Assembly (NCBI RefSeq): GCF_003268475.1
Contig: NZ_MCIF01000002.1
Span: 5,276,100 to 5,340,099, forward strand
Direction: 5' to 3'
Origin: Thermogemmatispora tikiterensis
GTDB taxonomy: Bacteria; Chloroflexota; Ktedonobacteria; Ktedonobacterales; Ktedonobacteraceae
Length of the DNA: 64,000 nucleotides
Under the pieces are notes generated by a model, which saw only the letters and a program-made list of their open reading frames with translations, had not been told where the DNA came from and made no database searches. This document shows positions 1 to 8,344 of the stretch, piece by piece (position 1 is the stretch's first letter; the number at the start of each line of letters is the position of its first letter). The position numbers were made by a program, and so were the translations under genes.

Positions 1-1361
1 TCCACCGCGTACTCCATCGGCAGCTCCTTCGTGATCGGCTCGATGAAGCCGTTCACGATCAGCGAATAAGCCTCCGACTCGTCCAGACCGCGGCTCATCA
101 AGTAGAAGAGCTGATCCTCACCGACCTTCGAGACGGTAGCCTCGTGGCCGATCTCCGTCTCATTATTCTCGATACGCATCGTCGGATAGGTATCGGTGCG
201 TGCCCGCTCGTCCAGCAGCAGGGCGTCGCAGCGCACGCTGCACTTCGTATGGTGGGCCTCCGGGTTCACGCGCACCAGCCCGCGGTAGGAGGCGCGGCCT
301 GTGCCCTTCGAGACCGACTTCGAGAGGATCTGCGAAGTTGTGTAGGGGGCCAGGTGGGTCACCTTCGCGCCAGCGTCCTGATGCTGCCCGTCGCCGGCGA
401 AGGCCACTGACAGAATATCGCCGCGTGCGCCCGGCTCCATCAGCAGGACGGCGGGGTACTTCATCGTGACCTTCGAACCCAGGTTGCCGTCGACCCACTC
501 CATCGTCGCGTCGGCGTAGGCGGCGGCGCGCTTCGTCACCAGATTGTAGACGTTCTTCGACCAGTTCTGGATCGTCGTATAGCGCACGCGAGCGCCGCGC
601 TTCACGATGATCTCCACCACAGCGCTATGCAGGCTATCCGTCGAATAGACCGGAGCCGTGCAGCCCTCCACGTAGTGGACATACGAGCCGGGTTCCGCGA
701 TAATCAGCGTGCGTTCGAACTGGCCCATATTCTGGGCATTGATGCGGAAGTAGGCCTGGAGAGGAATCTCCACGCGCACATTCTCCGGCACATAGACAAA
801 GCTGCCGCCGCTCCAGACCGCGCTATTGAGCGAAGCGAACTTATTATCGGAGGGCGGAACGATGGTGCCGAAGTACTCCTTCACCAGGTCTGGGTAGAGG
901 CGCAGGGCGCTATCCATATCCATAAAGATCACGCCCATCTTCTCCAGATCCTCGCGGACCTTATGATAGACCGCCTCGCTCTCGTACTGGGCCGTCACGC
1001 CGGCCAGATACTTGCGCTCCGCCTCTGGAATGCCCAGGCGATCGAAGGTCTCCTTAATCTCGGGCGGTACCTCGTCCCACGAGCGGCCCTGTTCCCTGAC
1101 GGGCTTAATGTAGTAGTAGATATCGTCGAAGTTGATCCCCGAGAGGTCTGCACCCCAGGTAGGCAGAGGCCGCTTCAGAAAGAGGTCGAGGCTCTTGAGA
1201 CGGAAGCGGCGCATCCACTCAGGCTCACCCTTCATCTCCGAGATCTGCTCAACGACCTCGCGGCTCAGCCCCTTCTTCGACTTGAAGGCGTAATTTTCAG
1301 GTACATGGAAGCCAGCGGTGTAGCTCGGCTCGGCTGTACCGAAGATTTCTTGCGTGCTCAT
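1..1361 (-). CDS. sufB: Fe-S cluster assembly scaffold SufB (partial, C-terminus outside window)
   Basis: SufB is the scaffold of the SUF machinery; it forms SufBC2D and assembles Fe-S clusters in the cytoplasm. The frame is open from the ATG at 1361 to the window edge, giving 453 codons of a family usually near 470 residues, so only about 15-20 residues are missing. The product starts MSTQEIFGTAEPSY and shows the SufB core: WSGGSFVYVP, the beta-helix stretch YVEGCTAPVYSTDSLHSAVV, the cysteine-bearing TKCSVRCDAL, and ETEIGHEATVSK near the C-terminus. A Shine-Dalgarno GAGGTGA lies six bases before the ATG. A strong promoter sits at 1463-1492. The rest of the suf operon, if present, lies to the left of the window. 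Family assignment is very secure. Confidence 0.97.
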   Translation of the reverse strand, partial: MSTQEIFGTAEPSYTAGFHVPENYAFKSKKGLSREVVEQISEMKGEPEWMRRFRLKSLDLFLKRPLPTWGADLSGINFDDIYYYIKPVREQGRSWDEVPPEIKETFDRLGIPEAERKYLAGVTAQYESEAVYHKVREDLEKMGVIFMDMDSALRLYPDLVKEYFGTIVPPSDNKFASLNSAVWSGGSFVYVPENVRVEIPLQAYFRINAQNMGQFERTLIIAEPGSYVHYVEGCTAPVYSTDSLHSAVVEIIVKRGARVRYTTIQNWSKNVYNLVTKRAAAYADATMEWVDGNLGSKVTMKYPAVLLMEPGARGDILSVAFAGDGQHQDAGAKVTHLAPYTTSQILSKSVSKGTGRASYRGLVRVNPEAHHTKCSVRCDALLLDERARTDTYPTMRIENNETEIGHEATVSKVGEDQLFYLMSRGLDESEAYSLIVNGFIEPITKELPMEYAV

Positions 1362-1462
1362 GTCACATCACCTCAGTGTGGCGTCGAGACCCCTGCCTCA
1401 CACATGAGGAAACAGCGCCACCTCGATTAATCCTTACTCTAACACTCGGATTTGCTCCTCTA

Positions 1463-1492
1463 ATTATACGGCCCGTTGTGACGGCCTGTCAA
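1463..1492 (-). promoter_or_regulatory. sigma70-type promoter for sufB
   Basis: On the minus strand TTGACA (1487-1492), an 18-base spacer and a perfect TATAAT (1463-1468) precede sufB, with transcription expected near 1456. The -35 box overlaps the TGA stop codon of the upstream glycosyltransferase gene, so sufB has its own promoter despite the tight packing. Confidence 0.85.
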
Positions 1493-3291
1493 GGCCAGTT
1501 TGACGTGAGCTGGCGGGTCGTCACGCATCTTGCGCCCTGGCTTGCCGTCTCAAAGAGGTAGACATGAGCGGTGCTGGTGGCAAAAGAGGCCAGCAGGTGG
1601 TAGTGGGTGGAGAGCCAGGCGACGCTGGCCTGGGCGCGCTGAACGGCTGCCGCGTCTGGTAAGCGTGCGGCGACATAAAAGAGGCGTGCATGGTGCCTGG
1701 CGTAAGCCGCCAGCGCGGAAGGATCGGTCGCTTGGCTGGCCTTATCGGTCCCCAGGGTCACGCGAGCGACGTTGTAGGGCAAAAGATCGTAATCCACCCA
1801 GTGAAAGGCGCCGGGCGAATCGCTATCGAAGTGGGCCAGCGTTGGCGTCAGCGAGAAATAGTACTCGAAAGCCAGAGCGCAGCCCTGGCCGTTATCATAG
1901 CAGACCAGTCCGTCGCCCTCCTGATAGTGGGCGGCTACCCACAAAGCGGCAGGGCGCCAGCTCTCCTGCTCGGCGTGGGCATAATAGTAAGGCATATGAT
2001 AGAGCGCGAGCGCCAGCAACAGCAGGGCCAGGGCTGTGCGCAGCAGTCGCCAGGGGAGCATGCTCAGGCCCGCCACTGCCAGCAGGAAGAAGGCCGCCAG
2101 CACCGAGACCAGATAGCGATCGAGAAAGAGATGAATAGAGACCTGGGTGATCGCGTAGCTCAGCACTGTGGGGATAAGCAGCCAGCATAGCAAAACAAAG
2201 CCAAAGGCGGCCAACTGCTGATCGTCTTGCACTTGCTGTCTGGCCTGCGCAGCCCTCTGCCCGGAGCTGGAGCGAAACAGTAATGCCAGTCTCAGCAGTA
2301 AAGCCTGCCCGCGGCCCGAGAGACTGGTGACCCCGATTCCCAGGCCCAACAGGCTCAGCGTTATCAACAAGGCCAGATAGACGCGGCCATGATCAGCGAA
2401 AGTCTGGAAGAGGTGCAGCAGGTCGCGTGGCCCCGGAATGGGAATCCACTCCGTCTGCGCTCCCACCCGGCTCAGGATCAGCATCGGTGTCACTAACAGC
2501 GTAATAGTAGCCAGGCTTAGTGCCAGTGGACCCAGCAGGTGGCGTGTTGGCGTGCGCCAGGGCGTTGGCAGTACGAGCAAACCAAGCAGCGCGATCCCTT
2601 GAGCACACAAAATTAACAAACTGAAGAAATGGGTATAAACGGCCAGGGTCATCGCCACAACATAGCAGAGCAGCCAGCGCCGCCAGCGCTCTGGTCGCTG
2701 CAGCGTCGTGAGCAGCGCGTACCAGCCGAGCGTCAGAAGAAGCAGCTGAAGGCCATAGGCGCGGGCGTCCTGGGCGTAGAAGAGTTGGAGGTTGCTGACG
2801 AGATAGAGTAGAGCAGCGCAGCAGGCCAGGAAAGGGCTGAAGAAACGCCGGGCCAACAGATAAACGAGCGCGACAGCCACGGCGGCACACCAGGCCGAGG
2901 GGAGGCGCACAATGGCTTCCGTTGGGAGGAAACCCATCAAGGCTGTCAGCCGGAGCCAGACATGCAGCAGCAGATAGTAGAGCATCATATTGGGCTGGCT
3001 GGTGGTAATGATGTGCCAGAGCGTTGGCAGCGGCTGCGAGGCCCGTGAAACCGAGAGCAGTTCGTCGAACCAGAGGCTGGGCGTACCAAGATGGTACAGA
3101 CCCAGGGCCAGAGCCACCAGGGCCAGCAACGTGACCCTGGCCCCCTCACCTCTCAACAGAGGCCGGTAGAGAGAGAGACTCTCGATAAGCGAATAGCCGG
3201 TTCGCTTATCGGATGGATTCGCGATAGAAATACTTTCAGTAGTAGAAGTCCTTGAGAAGGATTTAGGATGAGAAAAACAGGTGTCTTCCAT
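1489..3291 (-). CDS. GT-C fold membrane glycosyltransferase (GT39/ArnT-like)
   Basis: A 600-residue polytopic membrane protein. After a cytoplasmic N-terminus of about 50 residues comes a first membrane helix (about 53-68) and then the loop SLWFDELLSVSR. The W-F-D-E acidic motif (D76, E77) at the start of the first large loop is the hallmark of GT-C enzymes that use polyprenyl-phosphate sugar donors (dolichyl-phosphate-mannose or undecaprenyl-phosphate type). About ten further hydrophobic helices follow, then a C-terminal soluble domain of about 150 residues. By family knowledge it transfers a sugar on the outer face of the membrane; donor and acceptor cannot be read from sequence. The ATG at 3291 has an AGGAG eight bases upstream. 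No glycan cluster surrounds it. Confidence 0.85.
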   Translation of the reverse strand: MEDTCFSHPKSFSRTSTTESISIANPSDKRTGYSLIESLSLYRPLLRGEGARVTLLALVALALGLYHLGTPSLWFDELLSVSRASQPLPTLWHIITTSQPNMMLYYLLLHVWLRLTALMGFLPTEAIVRLPSAWCAAVAVALVYLLARRFFSPFLACCAALLYLVSNLQLFYAQDARAYGLQLLLLTLGWYALLTTLQRPERWRRWLLCYVVAMTLAVYTHFFSLLILCAQGIALLGLLVLPTPWRTPTRHLLGPLALSLATITLLVTPMLILSRVGAQTEWIPIPGPRDLLHLFQTFADHGRVYLALLITLSLLGLGIGVTSLSGRGQALLLRLALLFRSSSGQRAAQARQQVQDDQQLAAFGFVLLCWLLIPTVLSYAITQVSIHLFLDRYLVSVLAAFFLLAVAGLSMLPWRLLRTALALLLLALALYHMPYYYAHAEQESWRPAALWVAAHYQEGDGLVCYDNGQGCALAFEYYFSLTPTLAHFDSDSPGAFHWVDYDLLPYNVARVTLGTDKASQATDPSALAAYARHHARLFYVAARLPDAAAVQRAQASVAWLSTHYHLLASFATSTAHVYLFETASQGARCVTTRQLTSNWP

Positions 3292-3554
3292 AACGGTGCT
3301 CCTGATGAGAGAGCTAGTCGCCTGGTTGGACGGGGGAGAAGGTTACACCGGAGAATAGGCGGGGCCGCTTTCACCCGACTCTGCCGGGCGGCTTCGCTGA
3401 ATTGTGACGGGCTGAGCGGGAGGCAGTAACGCTCGTGGCATCAGTATAAATGCGTAATTATCACTTCTCTGCTCATCTTAGAGGGCGAGCCTGGTAGAGA
3501 TGGCATCAATAATGGTATATATCTCCAGTGTTAGGAGTATTTTTGCCATAGACA

Positions 3555-3583
3555 TTGACGAAATTGAGCGATTGTGCTAAAAT
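3555..3583 (+). promoter_or_regulatory. sigma70-type promoter for the DUF2089/SHOCT cassette
   Basis: TTGACG (3555-3560), a 17-base spacer and TAAAAT (3578-3583). Transcription would start near 3590, giving a leader of about 180 bases before the ATG at 3768. The region between 3292 and 3554 otherwise only separates this cassette from the divergent glycosyltransferase gene. Confidence 0.8.
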
Positions 3584-3767
3584 CACTGTCAGAAACGCAC
3601 AGCCATTCCCACAGCGGGCCGGTCGATCGACGCGATGCATAAGCGGAGGTGGGCAAGCCGGCCTGTGGGGTGGACCGGTGGTCTGTTCCTGGTCCACGTT
3701 GTCCACGTGGGAAATTGGATTAGGAGGCCCGGGGGGAGATGATCGCCCCGGTGAAGAAGAGAGAAGC

Positions 3768-4154
3768 ATGCACAGGCTGATAACCAGAGACCCTGTGAGC
3801 GGCGGAGAGCTGATTGTGACGCGACTGGAGTGCCCCGAGAGCGGTGTGGTGATCGAGGGACGCTTTAGCCTTGGCTGGATCGGGCGCCTGACTCCCGAGC
3901 AGCTTGATTTTGTAGAGCGCCTGGTCAAGAATCGCGGCAATATTCAGAAGCTGGCCAGTGAGCTGGATATTGCCTACAATACGGCGCGTAACCGCCTGGA
4001 TGAGATTGTGACTGCTCTTGGTGGACCGCCTGAGAGTGAACCGCGTCCCAGTATCGATCGGCGCGCGATTCTCGATCGCCTGGCCGCGCGTGAGATCACC
4101 GTTGAGGAAGCAATGCGCCTGCTGCGAGGTCAGTCAGATGCCAGTTCCCGCTGA
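3768..4154 (+). CDS. DUF2089 family protein with degenerate zinc ribbon
   Basis: A 128-residue cytoplasmic protein of the DUF2089 family. The typical core is clear: EGRFSLGWIGRLTPEQLDFVERLVKNRG-type sequence followed by a helix-turn-helix (IQKLASELDIAYNTARNRLDEIV, roughly residues 60-85), suggesting DNA or nucleoprotein binding. The last 30 residues (DRRAILDRLAAREITVEEAM) form the SHOCT-like hairpin shared with the next two genes. DUF2089 proteins normally start with a CPxCG...CxxC zinc ribbon; here those positions read DPVSG and CPESG, so only one of the four cysteines is left. I chose the ATG at 3768 because the family homology begins there, although the frame is open upstream; GGAGG-like purines precede it. 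It overlaps the next gene. Confidence 0.85.
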   Translation: MHRLITRDPVSGGELIVTRLECPESGVVIEGRFSLGWIGRLTPEQLDFVERLVKNRGNIQKLASELDIAYNTARNRLDEIVTALGGPPESEPRPSIDRRAILDRLAAREITVEEAMRLLRGQSDASSR

Positions 4155-4521
4155 GGAGCGTGATCGTATTCTACGTCTGGTTGAGGCTGGTCAGGTCAGC
4201 GCCGCTGAAGCTGCGCGCCTGCTTGATGCCCTGGCTTCGCCGGCGGAGACCGCGCCTCCCCTTCGGGCCAGGGCGCGTCAACGCCTGGTACATATTCGCG
4301 TGACCGATCTGCTCCTGAACCGTCCCCGGACGAGTGTGACGATCCCGGTGGAGCTTATCGAGGTGGGCCTGCGCTTGGCAACCCGCCTGGCTCCTCAGAT
4401 TAGCGGCAGTGCGCTGGAGCAACTCCTGCATGCCATCGCTCAGGCCTCCACTGGGCGTCTGCTCGACTTCCAGGATCTAGAGGAGAATGAGCGTGTAGAG
4501 ATTTTCCTGGAGGAACGCTAA
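4138..4521 (+). CDS. Small SHOCT-like domain protein
   Basis: A 127-residue soluble protein that begins inside the end of the DUF2089 gene (17-base overlap, GAGGT nine bases before the ATG), so the two are translationally linked. Residues 5-32 (EERDRILRLVEAGQVSAAEA onward) match the SHOCT-like hairpin found at the C-terminus of the neighbours. The rest (about 40-127) is an alpha/beta segment resembling the body of DUF4097/LiaX-associated small proteins: VHIRVTDLLLNRPRTSVTIP followed by an amphipathic helix and an acidic C-terminus. No membrane segment or signal peptide. Function unknown; position and shared domain suggest it works with the large beta-repeat protein downstream. Confidence 0.8.
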   Translation: MPVPAEERDRILRLVEAGQVSAAEAARLLDALASPAETAPPLRARARQRLVHIRVTDLLLNRPRTSVTIPVELIEVGLRLATRLAPQISGSALEQLLHAIAQASTGRLLDFQDLEENERVEIFLEER

Positions 4522-4538
4522 AGGGGTGTGCGCCGTGC

Positions 4539-4668
4539 AGCCAGGCAAGGCAGCGCCTGGCTGAGCTGATCAGGCCCTGGGTACCAGCTGGCTAGACGCA
4601 GGATGATCTGAATGCAATGAGCGGAGACTCGGTCCTCTTGCTGGCTGATGGGCTGCTGCTCCGCTCAT
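4539..4668 (+). promoter_or_regulatory. Two inverted repeats in the leader of the beta-repeat gene
   Basis: Between 4521 and 4705 there are two perfect stems: AGCCAGGC/GCCTGGCT (4539-4546 with 4555-4562, 8-base loop) and ATGAGCGGAG/CTCCGCTCAT (4617-4626 with 4659-4668, 32-base loop). Neither is followed by a T-run, so they look like RNA processing or expression-balancing structures rather than terminators. The second ends about 22 bases before the Shine-Dalgarno. Confidence 0.5.
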
Positions 4669-4704
4669 GAGGGAGGGTTTTGTTCGCCTTAAGGAGGCTG
4701 CCTT

Positions 4705-6534
4705 ATGCGACAAACAGTGAATGTTGGCCCCCAGCCACGGATCAGGGTGGGCCGCATCAGCGGCGATCTGGTTGTGCGTCCTGATACGTTTCAGCGTGTA
4801 CTTATCGAGAGCGACAACGCCCTGGAGACAAGGCTGGCGCATGAAGACGAGGAAAGTCTGGTGATAGGCGATTGTCGCGGCGATCTGAAGCTCTGGTTGC
4901 CGGCAGACGCTGTCCTCTCGGTGAGCCGGCTTGCTGGTGACGGAAACGTTCAGGGCATTCGCCGCTGTGAGCTGGAGGAGGCGCTCCAGGATCTGGTAGT
5001 AGAGCGTCTGACTGAAGCCCTGATACTTGGTCGTCTGGCTGGTGATCTGAGAGTGCGGGCGGTGCCCTTGGTGCAAGTCCGCGGTGAGATCAGGGGCGAG
5101 GGGCGGGTCAGAGATGTCGAGCGGCTGGAGGCCTCCGCGGTGGTTGGCGACCTTGTTGTGGAAGGGGGGGGCACGGTCTTGCTTGGCTCCGTCGGCGGTG
5201 ATCTGCGTTTGCCTGCTGTTGCTGCTTCGTTACGTTGTGGACGGGTCGGAGGTGATGCCCTGGTGCAGGGAGGCGGCGATACCGGGGTGGTACTTGGCCA
5301 GATCAAGGGCGACCTGGAGCTGCTCGGCGCTGCTCAGGTCTACGTAGGCAGCGTTGAGGGAGACGCGGTGCTACGCGATATCAACGGTGGGGTAGAACTC
5401 GGGCGTGTCGGTGGCGATCTCGATTGTCGCGAGGTGGCAGGCCAGCTGAGGGTGAGTCACGTGCTGGCTGATGCCGTCCTAAAAAGGGTCCATGCTTCTC
5501 TAGAGATTGGGACCGTGGAGGGAGATCTTTCGTTGCAGGCGGATTTCCCACCAGGCTCAGCAACGCGTTTGAATGTGAATGGCGATGCAGTGCTTTCGCT
5601 GCCGGCACAGGCCAATCTCACGCTGCGAGCTGTGGTCGGCGGCAGCGTCAGTGGCGCCGGTCTCGGCCAGGAACTGGGTGAGACGCGCCTGCTCTCGCTG
5701 GTTTATGGCTCGGGCGACGCGCTGGTGGACCTGCGGGTCGCTCAAGACCTGCGTCTCCAGGGGGGAGATCATCCCCGCACGAGTGAGGGAGCTTTTGACT
5801 CCCGCGTCTGGTCCTGGGAGGACTTCGAGCAAGAGATGAAAGCATTCGGTCGAACCATGACAACCCTGGGTCAGGAATTGGCCCGCGAGATGACGCGCCT
5901 GGCTCAGGACCTGGCCCGCGAGCTGGCTGAGGCTGGAGGGGAGTCTAGCGTGCGCTGGTCTGAAGAGGTGTTGCGCATGTTGGAAGAGCAAACGCGGCGT
6001 GCGCAGGAGCGGGCCGCAGCCTGGGAGCGCCGCTTTGCCCGCTTCTGGCCCCAGGATGGCGGGCCGCGAGTACGTCTGCGTTTCCAGGAACGTGAGTGGC
6101 AAATGGACCCCGAGCGTCTTTATCGCATGCTCGATCAGGCCCAGAGGGCGGCGGCGGAAGGGGTGGCGGGGGCGATGGAGGCTGTCGAGCGCGCTCTGCG
6201 CAACCTGGGCCTGGCCTCATCAACTGAAGAGCGCTGGCGCGCCTCACGGAGGCCCGCAACTGCGTCAAAGGAGGAAATGTCTGCCACTCAGTCTGCGGAG
6301 CCTGCTTCCGAAACAGCGCCGCAGCAACCGACTGCTTCTGCTGAGCAGCCGCCAGAGCAGTCCGGTTTGCATCCAGCAGCGCAGTCCCAGCCAGCCGTCG
6401 AGTCCTCGTCTGATCCCGCTGCAACTGCCGCCGAGCCTGAACGAGAGCGTGAGGCGATTTTGCGCATGATCGCTGAGGGGCGGCTCTCTCCTGAAGAAGG
6501 CGATATGTTACTGGAAGCCCTGGGGCCTGAGTGA
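4705..6534 (+). CDS. LiaX/YvlB-like beta-repeat protein with C-terminal SHOCT-like domain
   Basis: A 609-residue protein with GGAGG seven bases before the ATG. Residues 1-350 are a ladder of about ten short beta repeats, each marked by G-D-L/A/V (GDLVV, GDLKL, GDLRV, GDLRL, GDALV, GDLEL, GDAVL, GDLDC, GDLSL), as in DUF4097-type beta-helices. Residues about 375-480 are helical and charged, likely coiled coil. A low-complexity Q/P/S/A linker follows (about 510-575). The last 30 residues (EREREAILRMIAEGRLSPEE onward) are the SHOCT-like hairpin. Known relatives (B. subtilis YvlB, Enterococcus LiaX) carry the hairpin at the N-terminus; here the order is reversed. No signal peptide or membrane helix. 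By analogy a cell-envelope stress role is possible, but that is inference. Confidence 0.8.
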   Translation: MRQTVNVGPQPRIRVGRISGDLVVRPDTFQRVLIESDNALETRLAHEDEESLVIGDCRGDLKLWLPADAVLSVSRLAGDGNVQGIRRCELEEALQDLVVERLTEALILGRLAGDLRVRAVPLVQVRGEIRGEGRVRDVERLEASAVVGDLVVEGGGTVLLGSVGGDLRLPAVAASLRCGRVGGDALVQGGGDTGVVLGQIKGDLELLGAAQVYVGSVEGDAVLRDINGGVELGRVGGDLDCREVAGQLRVSHVLADAVLKRVHASLEIGTVEGDLSLQADFPPGSATRLNVNGDAVLSLPAQANLTLRAVVGGSVSGAGLGQELGETRLLSLVYGSGDALVDLRVAQDLRLQGGDHPRTSEGAFDSRVWSWEDFEQEMKAFGRTMTTLGQELAREMTRLAQDLARELAEAGGESSVRWSEEVLRMLEEQTRRAQERAAAWERRFARFWPQDGGPRVRLRFQEREWQMDPERLYRMLDQAQRAAAEGVAGAMEAVERALRNLGLASSTEERWRASRRPATASKEEMSATQSAEPASETAPQQPTASAEQPPEQSGLHPAAQSQPAVESSSDPAATAAEPEREREAILRMIAEGRLSPEEGDMLLEALGPE

Positions 6535-6812
6535 GCTGGCCAGGGACCTGGCCCATTGCGTCGATAGCGCGGAGGCTGGCGAGCGATCCACCCGGATCAG
6601 CAAGGCATGTCGGCGTAGCGTGGTTGGGTCCCTGTCCAGCAGCGCAAAGGTCCCTGGTTTTGGGGATGGCTGAGCCTGCTGGCCCGTTTGCTTGCTCGCT
6701 TCCTCTCCGCTGGGCAGCGGTTCTCCCAGCCTCTTCTCGCTGTTTAGATAGCCTAAATGCCGCTTTTCAGACCTTGAGTCTTCACAACTATCGTTCTCCC
6801 CTGGGCGAATTG

Positions 6813-6821
6813 TGGTATAAT
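6813..6821 (+). promoter_or_regulatory. Extended -10 promoter for the XRE-GAF gene
   Basis: TGG-TATAAT is a perfect extended -10 element (TGn at 6813-6815, TATAAT at 6816-6821) with no good -35 box, about 150 bases before the ATG at 6974. The rest of the 439-base gap (6535-6973) shows no gene; a short palindrome GGCCAGG-ga-CCTGGCC lies at 6538-6553 just after the preceding stop codon. Confidence 0.65.
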
Positions 6822-6973
6822 TACAACCGCTGTCAATATTTCTGACCACGCGGAGCCGCTGCGAGAGGGGATTGTTTTACCACTGGCACCTTATCCGAAG
6901 GATCTCAGTTTTTGCTATCAGGCAAGAGCGCAATCAGTATCCACCCACTATTTCAAAGGATCAAGGTAGTTAG

Positions 6974-7969
6974 ATGCAACAGAGCCGAAACTGGCGGGAA
7001 CTGCTGGCAAGCCTCATTAGTGACCCGCGGCAGAAACAGACGCTGGCCAACAAGTTGGGAGTCACACCGCTGACCTTGACACGCTGGGCTGAAGGAGAGT
7101 CGCAGCCCCGTCCTCAGAATCTGAGGTTGTTGGCTGAAGCTCTCCCACAGTATCGGGCGGAGCTACAGCAAGCGTTCGGTGAAGAGTTTGGCCTTGCCAA
7201 TCTGGGGGAGCCGATGCTGGAGCTGGAAGAGGAAGAGATCCCCTCGGCCTTCTATGCTCGTGTCCTCAATACGCATGCCACGGCGCTGGCCATGCTGCGC
7301 TTCTGGTCCATCGCCAGCCTGATTCTCCAGCAGGCGATTGGGCAGCTTGATCCCCATCAGGTTGGCATTGCGATTACGGTGGTGCAATGCATGCCGCCCT
7401 CTGGTCCAGCTGGCAAGGTGCGCAGCCTGCGCAAGAGGGTGGGCATAGGCACTGGTCCCTGGCAGAGCAGTGTCGAGCAGAAAGCGGGCTTTTTGGGAGC
7501 GGAGTCGCTCGCCGGCTATACAGTGGCCCAGGGGAGGCTGATCGTGATTCAGGACCTGATGCGCGATCAGGGCTACTATCCGGCGCGCCCGATCGAGGGA
7601 GAGGTGGGCTGTGCTATTGCCCCTATTCTGCGCTCCAGCTGTGTGGCTGGGGGCCTGCTGGTCTCCAGCACGCGACCTGACTTCTTCTCGCCTGGGCGCA
7701 GTCGGCTGGTCCAGGAGTATGCAGATCTCCTGGCGCTGGCCTTTGAGCCGCATGAGTTCTATGAGCTGCAGCTGATTGACCTGCAGACCATGCCTCCTGA
7801 GCATGTTCAAGAGGAACATTTCAAGCATTTCCAGCGACGGGTGGCGGCCCTGATGCGTGAGGCGGCGTTGAACGACCGCCCACTGAAAGTAACGCAGGCG
7901 GAGCTGCTGGTCTGGCAGCAGCTAGAGGAGGAGCTGCTGGGGCTGCCATTACCGGACTTGCAGGAGTGA
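6974..7969 (+). CDS. XRE-type helix-turn-helix protein with GAF domain
   Basis: A 331-residue soluble regulator. Residues about 8-65 form an XRE/Cro helix-turn-helix (LANKLGVTPLTLTRWAEGES). Residues about 110-260 resemble a GAF sensor domain: SIASLILQQAIGQLDP, IGTGPWQSSVEQKAGFLGAE, LRSSCVAGGLLVSSTRPDFF. The last 60 residues are helical. GAF domains bind small ligands or cofactors, so this is probably a ligand-responsive transcription factor. Its promoter is at 6813-6821. It is followed by a 375-base gap and does not share an operon with the reductase. The ATG at 6974 is preceded by AAGGATCAAGG. The ligand is not predictable. Confidence 0.85.
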   Translation: MQQSRNWRELLASLISDPRQKQTLANKLGVTPLTLTRWAEGESQPRPQNLRLLAEALPQYRAELQQAFGEEFGLANLGEPMLELEEEEIPSAFYARVLNTHATALAMLRFWSIASLILQQAIGQLDPHQVGIAITVVQCMPPSGPAGKVRSLRKRVGIGTGPWQSSVEQKAGFLGAESLAGYTVAQGRLIVIQDLMRDQGYYPARPIEGEVGCAIAPILRSSCVAGGLLVSSTRPDFFSPGRSRLVQEYADLLALAFEPHEFYELQLIDLQTMPPEHVQEEHFKHFQRRVAALMREAALNDRPLKVTQAELLVWQQLEEELLGLPLPDLQE

Positions 7970-8344
7970 GGCCAGGCCAGGAGGAGTGCAGCCGAGGTCG
8001 TGCTCCTGCTTCCTCCTGCCACGCTCACTCGTTCCCTCGCCCCCTCGCTTACTACCCATGTGCTCATTCATTCGCCTGAGTACGCGCCGACTCCGCTTTC
8101 TGCCTTTCAAGCAAACGGCTGCTGGGCTGGGTTGTTGCCCTCCTGATAGGGCCAGGCTCTCGCTCGCTGGCCCACGGCTGGCCGTGTTCCCGGCGTATTC
8201 CATTCCCTACAAACAGGCTCTTTGCCTGAGTTTGCGTTTTGGGCTTCCTTTGGCATAAGATGAGAAGGCCAGGGGCTGTGAGGGCCTCCTGAGCACCGAC
8301 CACAAAGCAGTTGAGATGGTGAACAGGTTGCGGAAGGAGTGTCT
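7970..8344 (+). other. Intergenic gap without recognised content
   Basis: This stretch separates the XRE-GAF and reductase genes. Open frames here have no family resemblance and no Shine-Dalgarno. I see no convincing promoter or terminator; only the Shine-Dalgarno AAGGAG (8334-8339) of the reductase is clear. Confidence 0.5.

Noticed and set aside
470..720. TTCGAA-containing stretches considered as tRNA T-loop signals
   Set aside because: They lie in the sufB coding sequence and no cloverleaf can be drawn; no tRNA gene was found in any intergenic region.
163..1430. Open frames on the plus strand and in other minus frames at 144-1430
   Set aside because: They lie within sufB, whose protein sequence is unmistakable; these are high-GC shadow frames.
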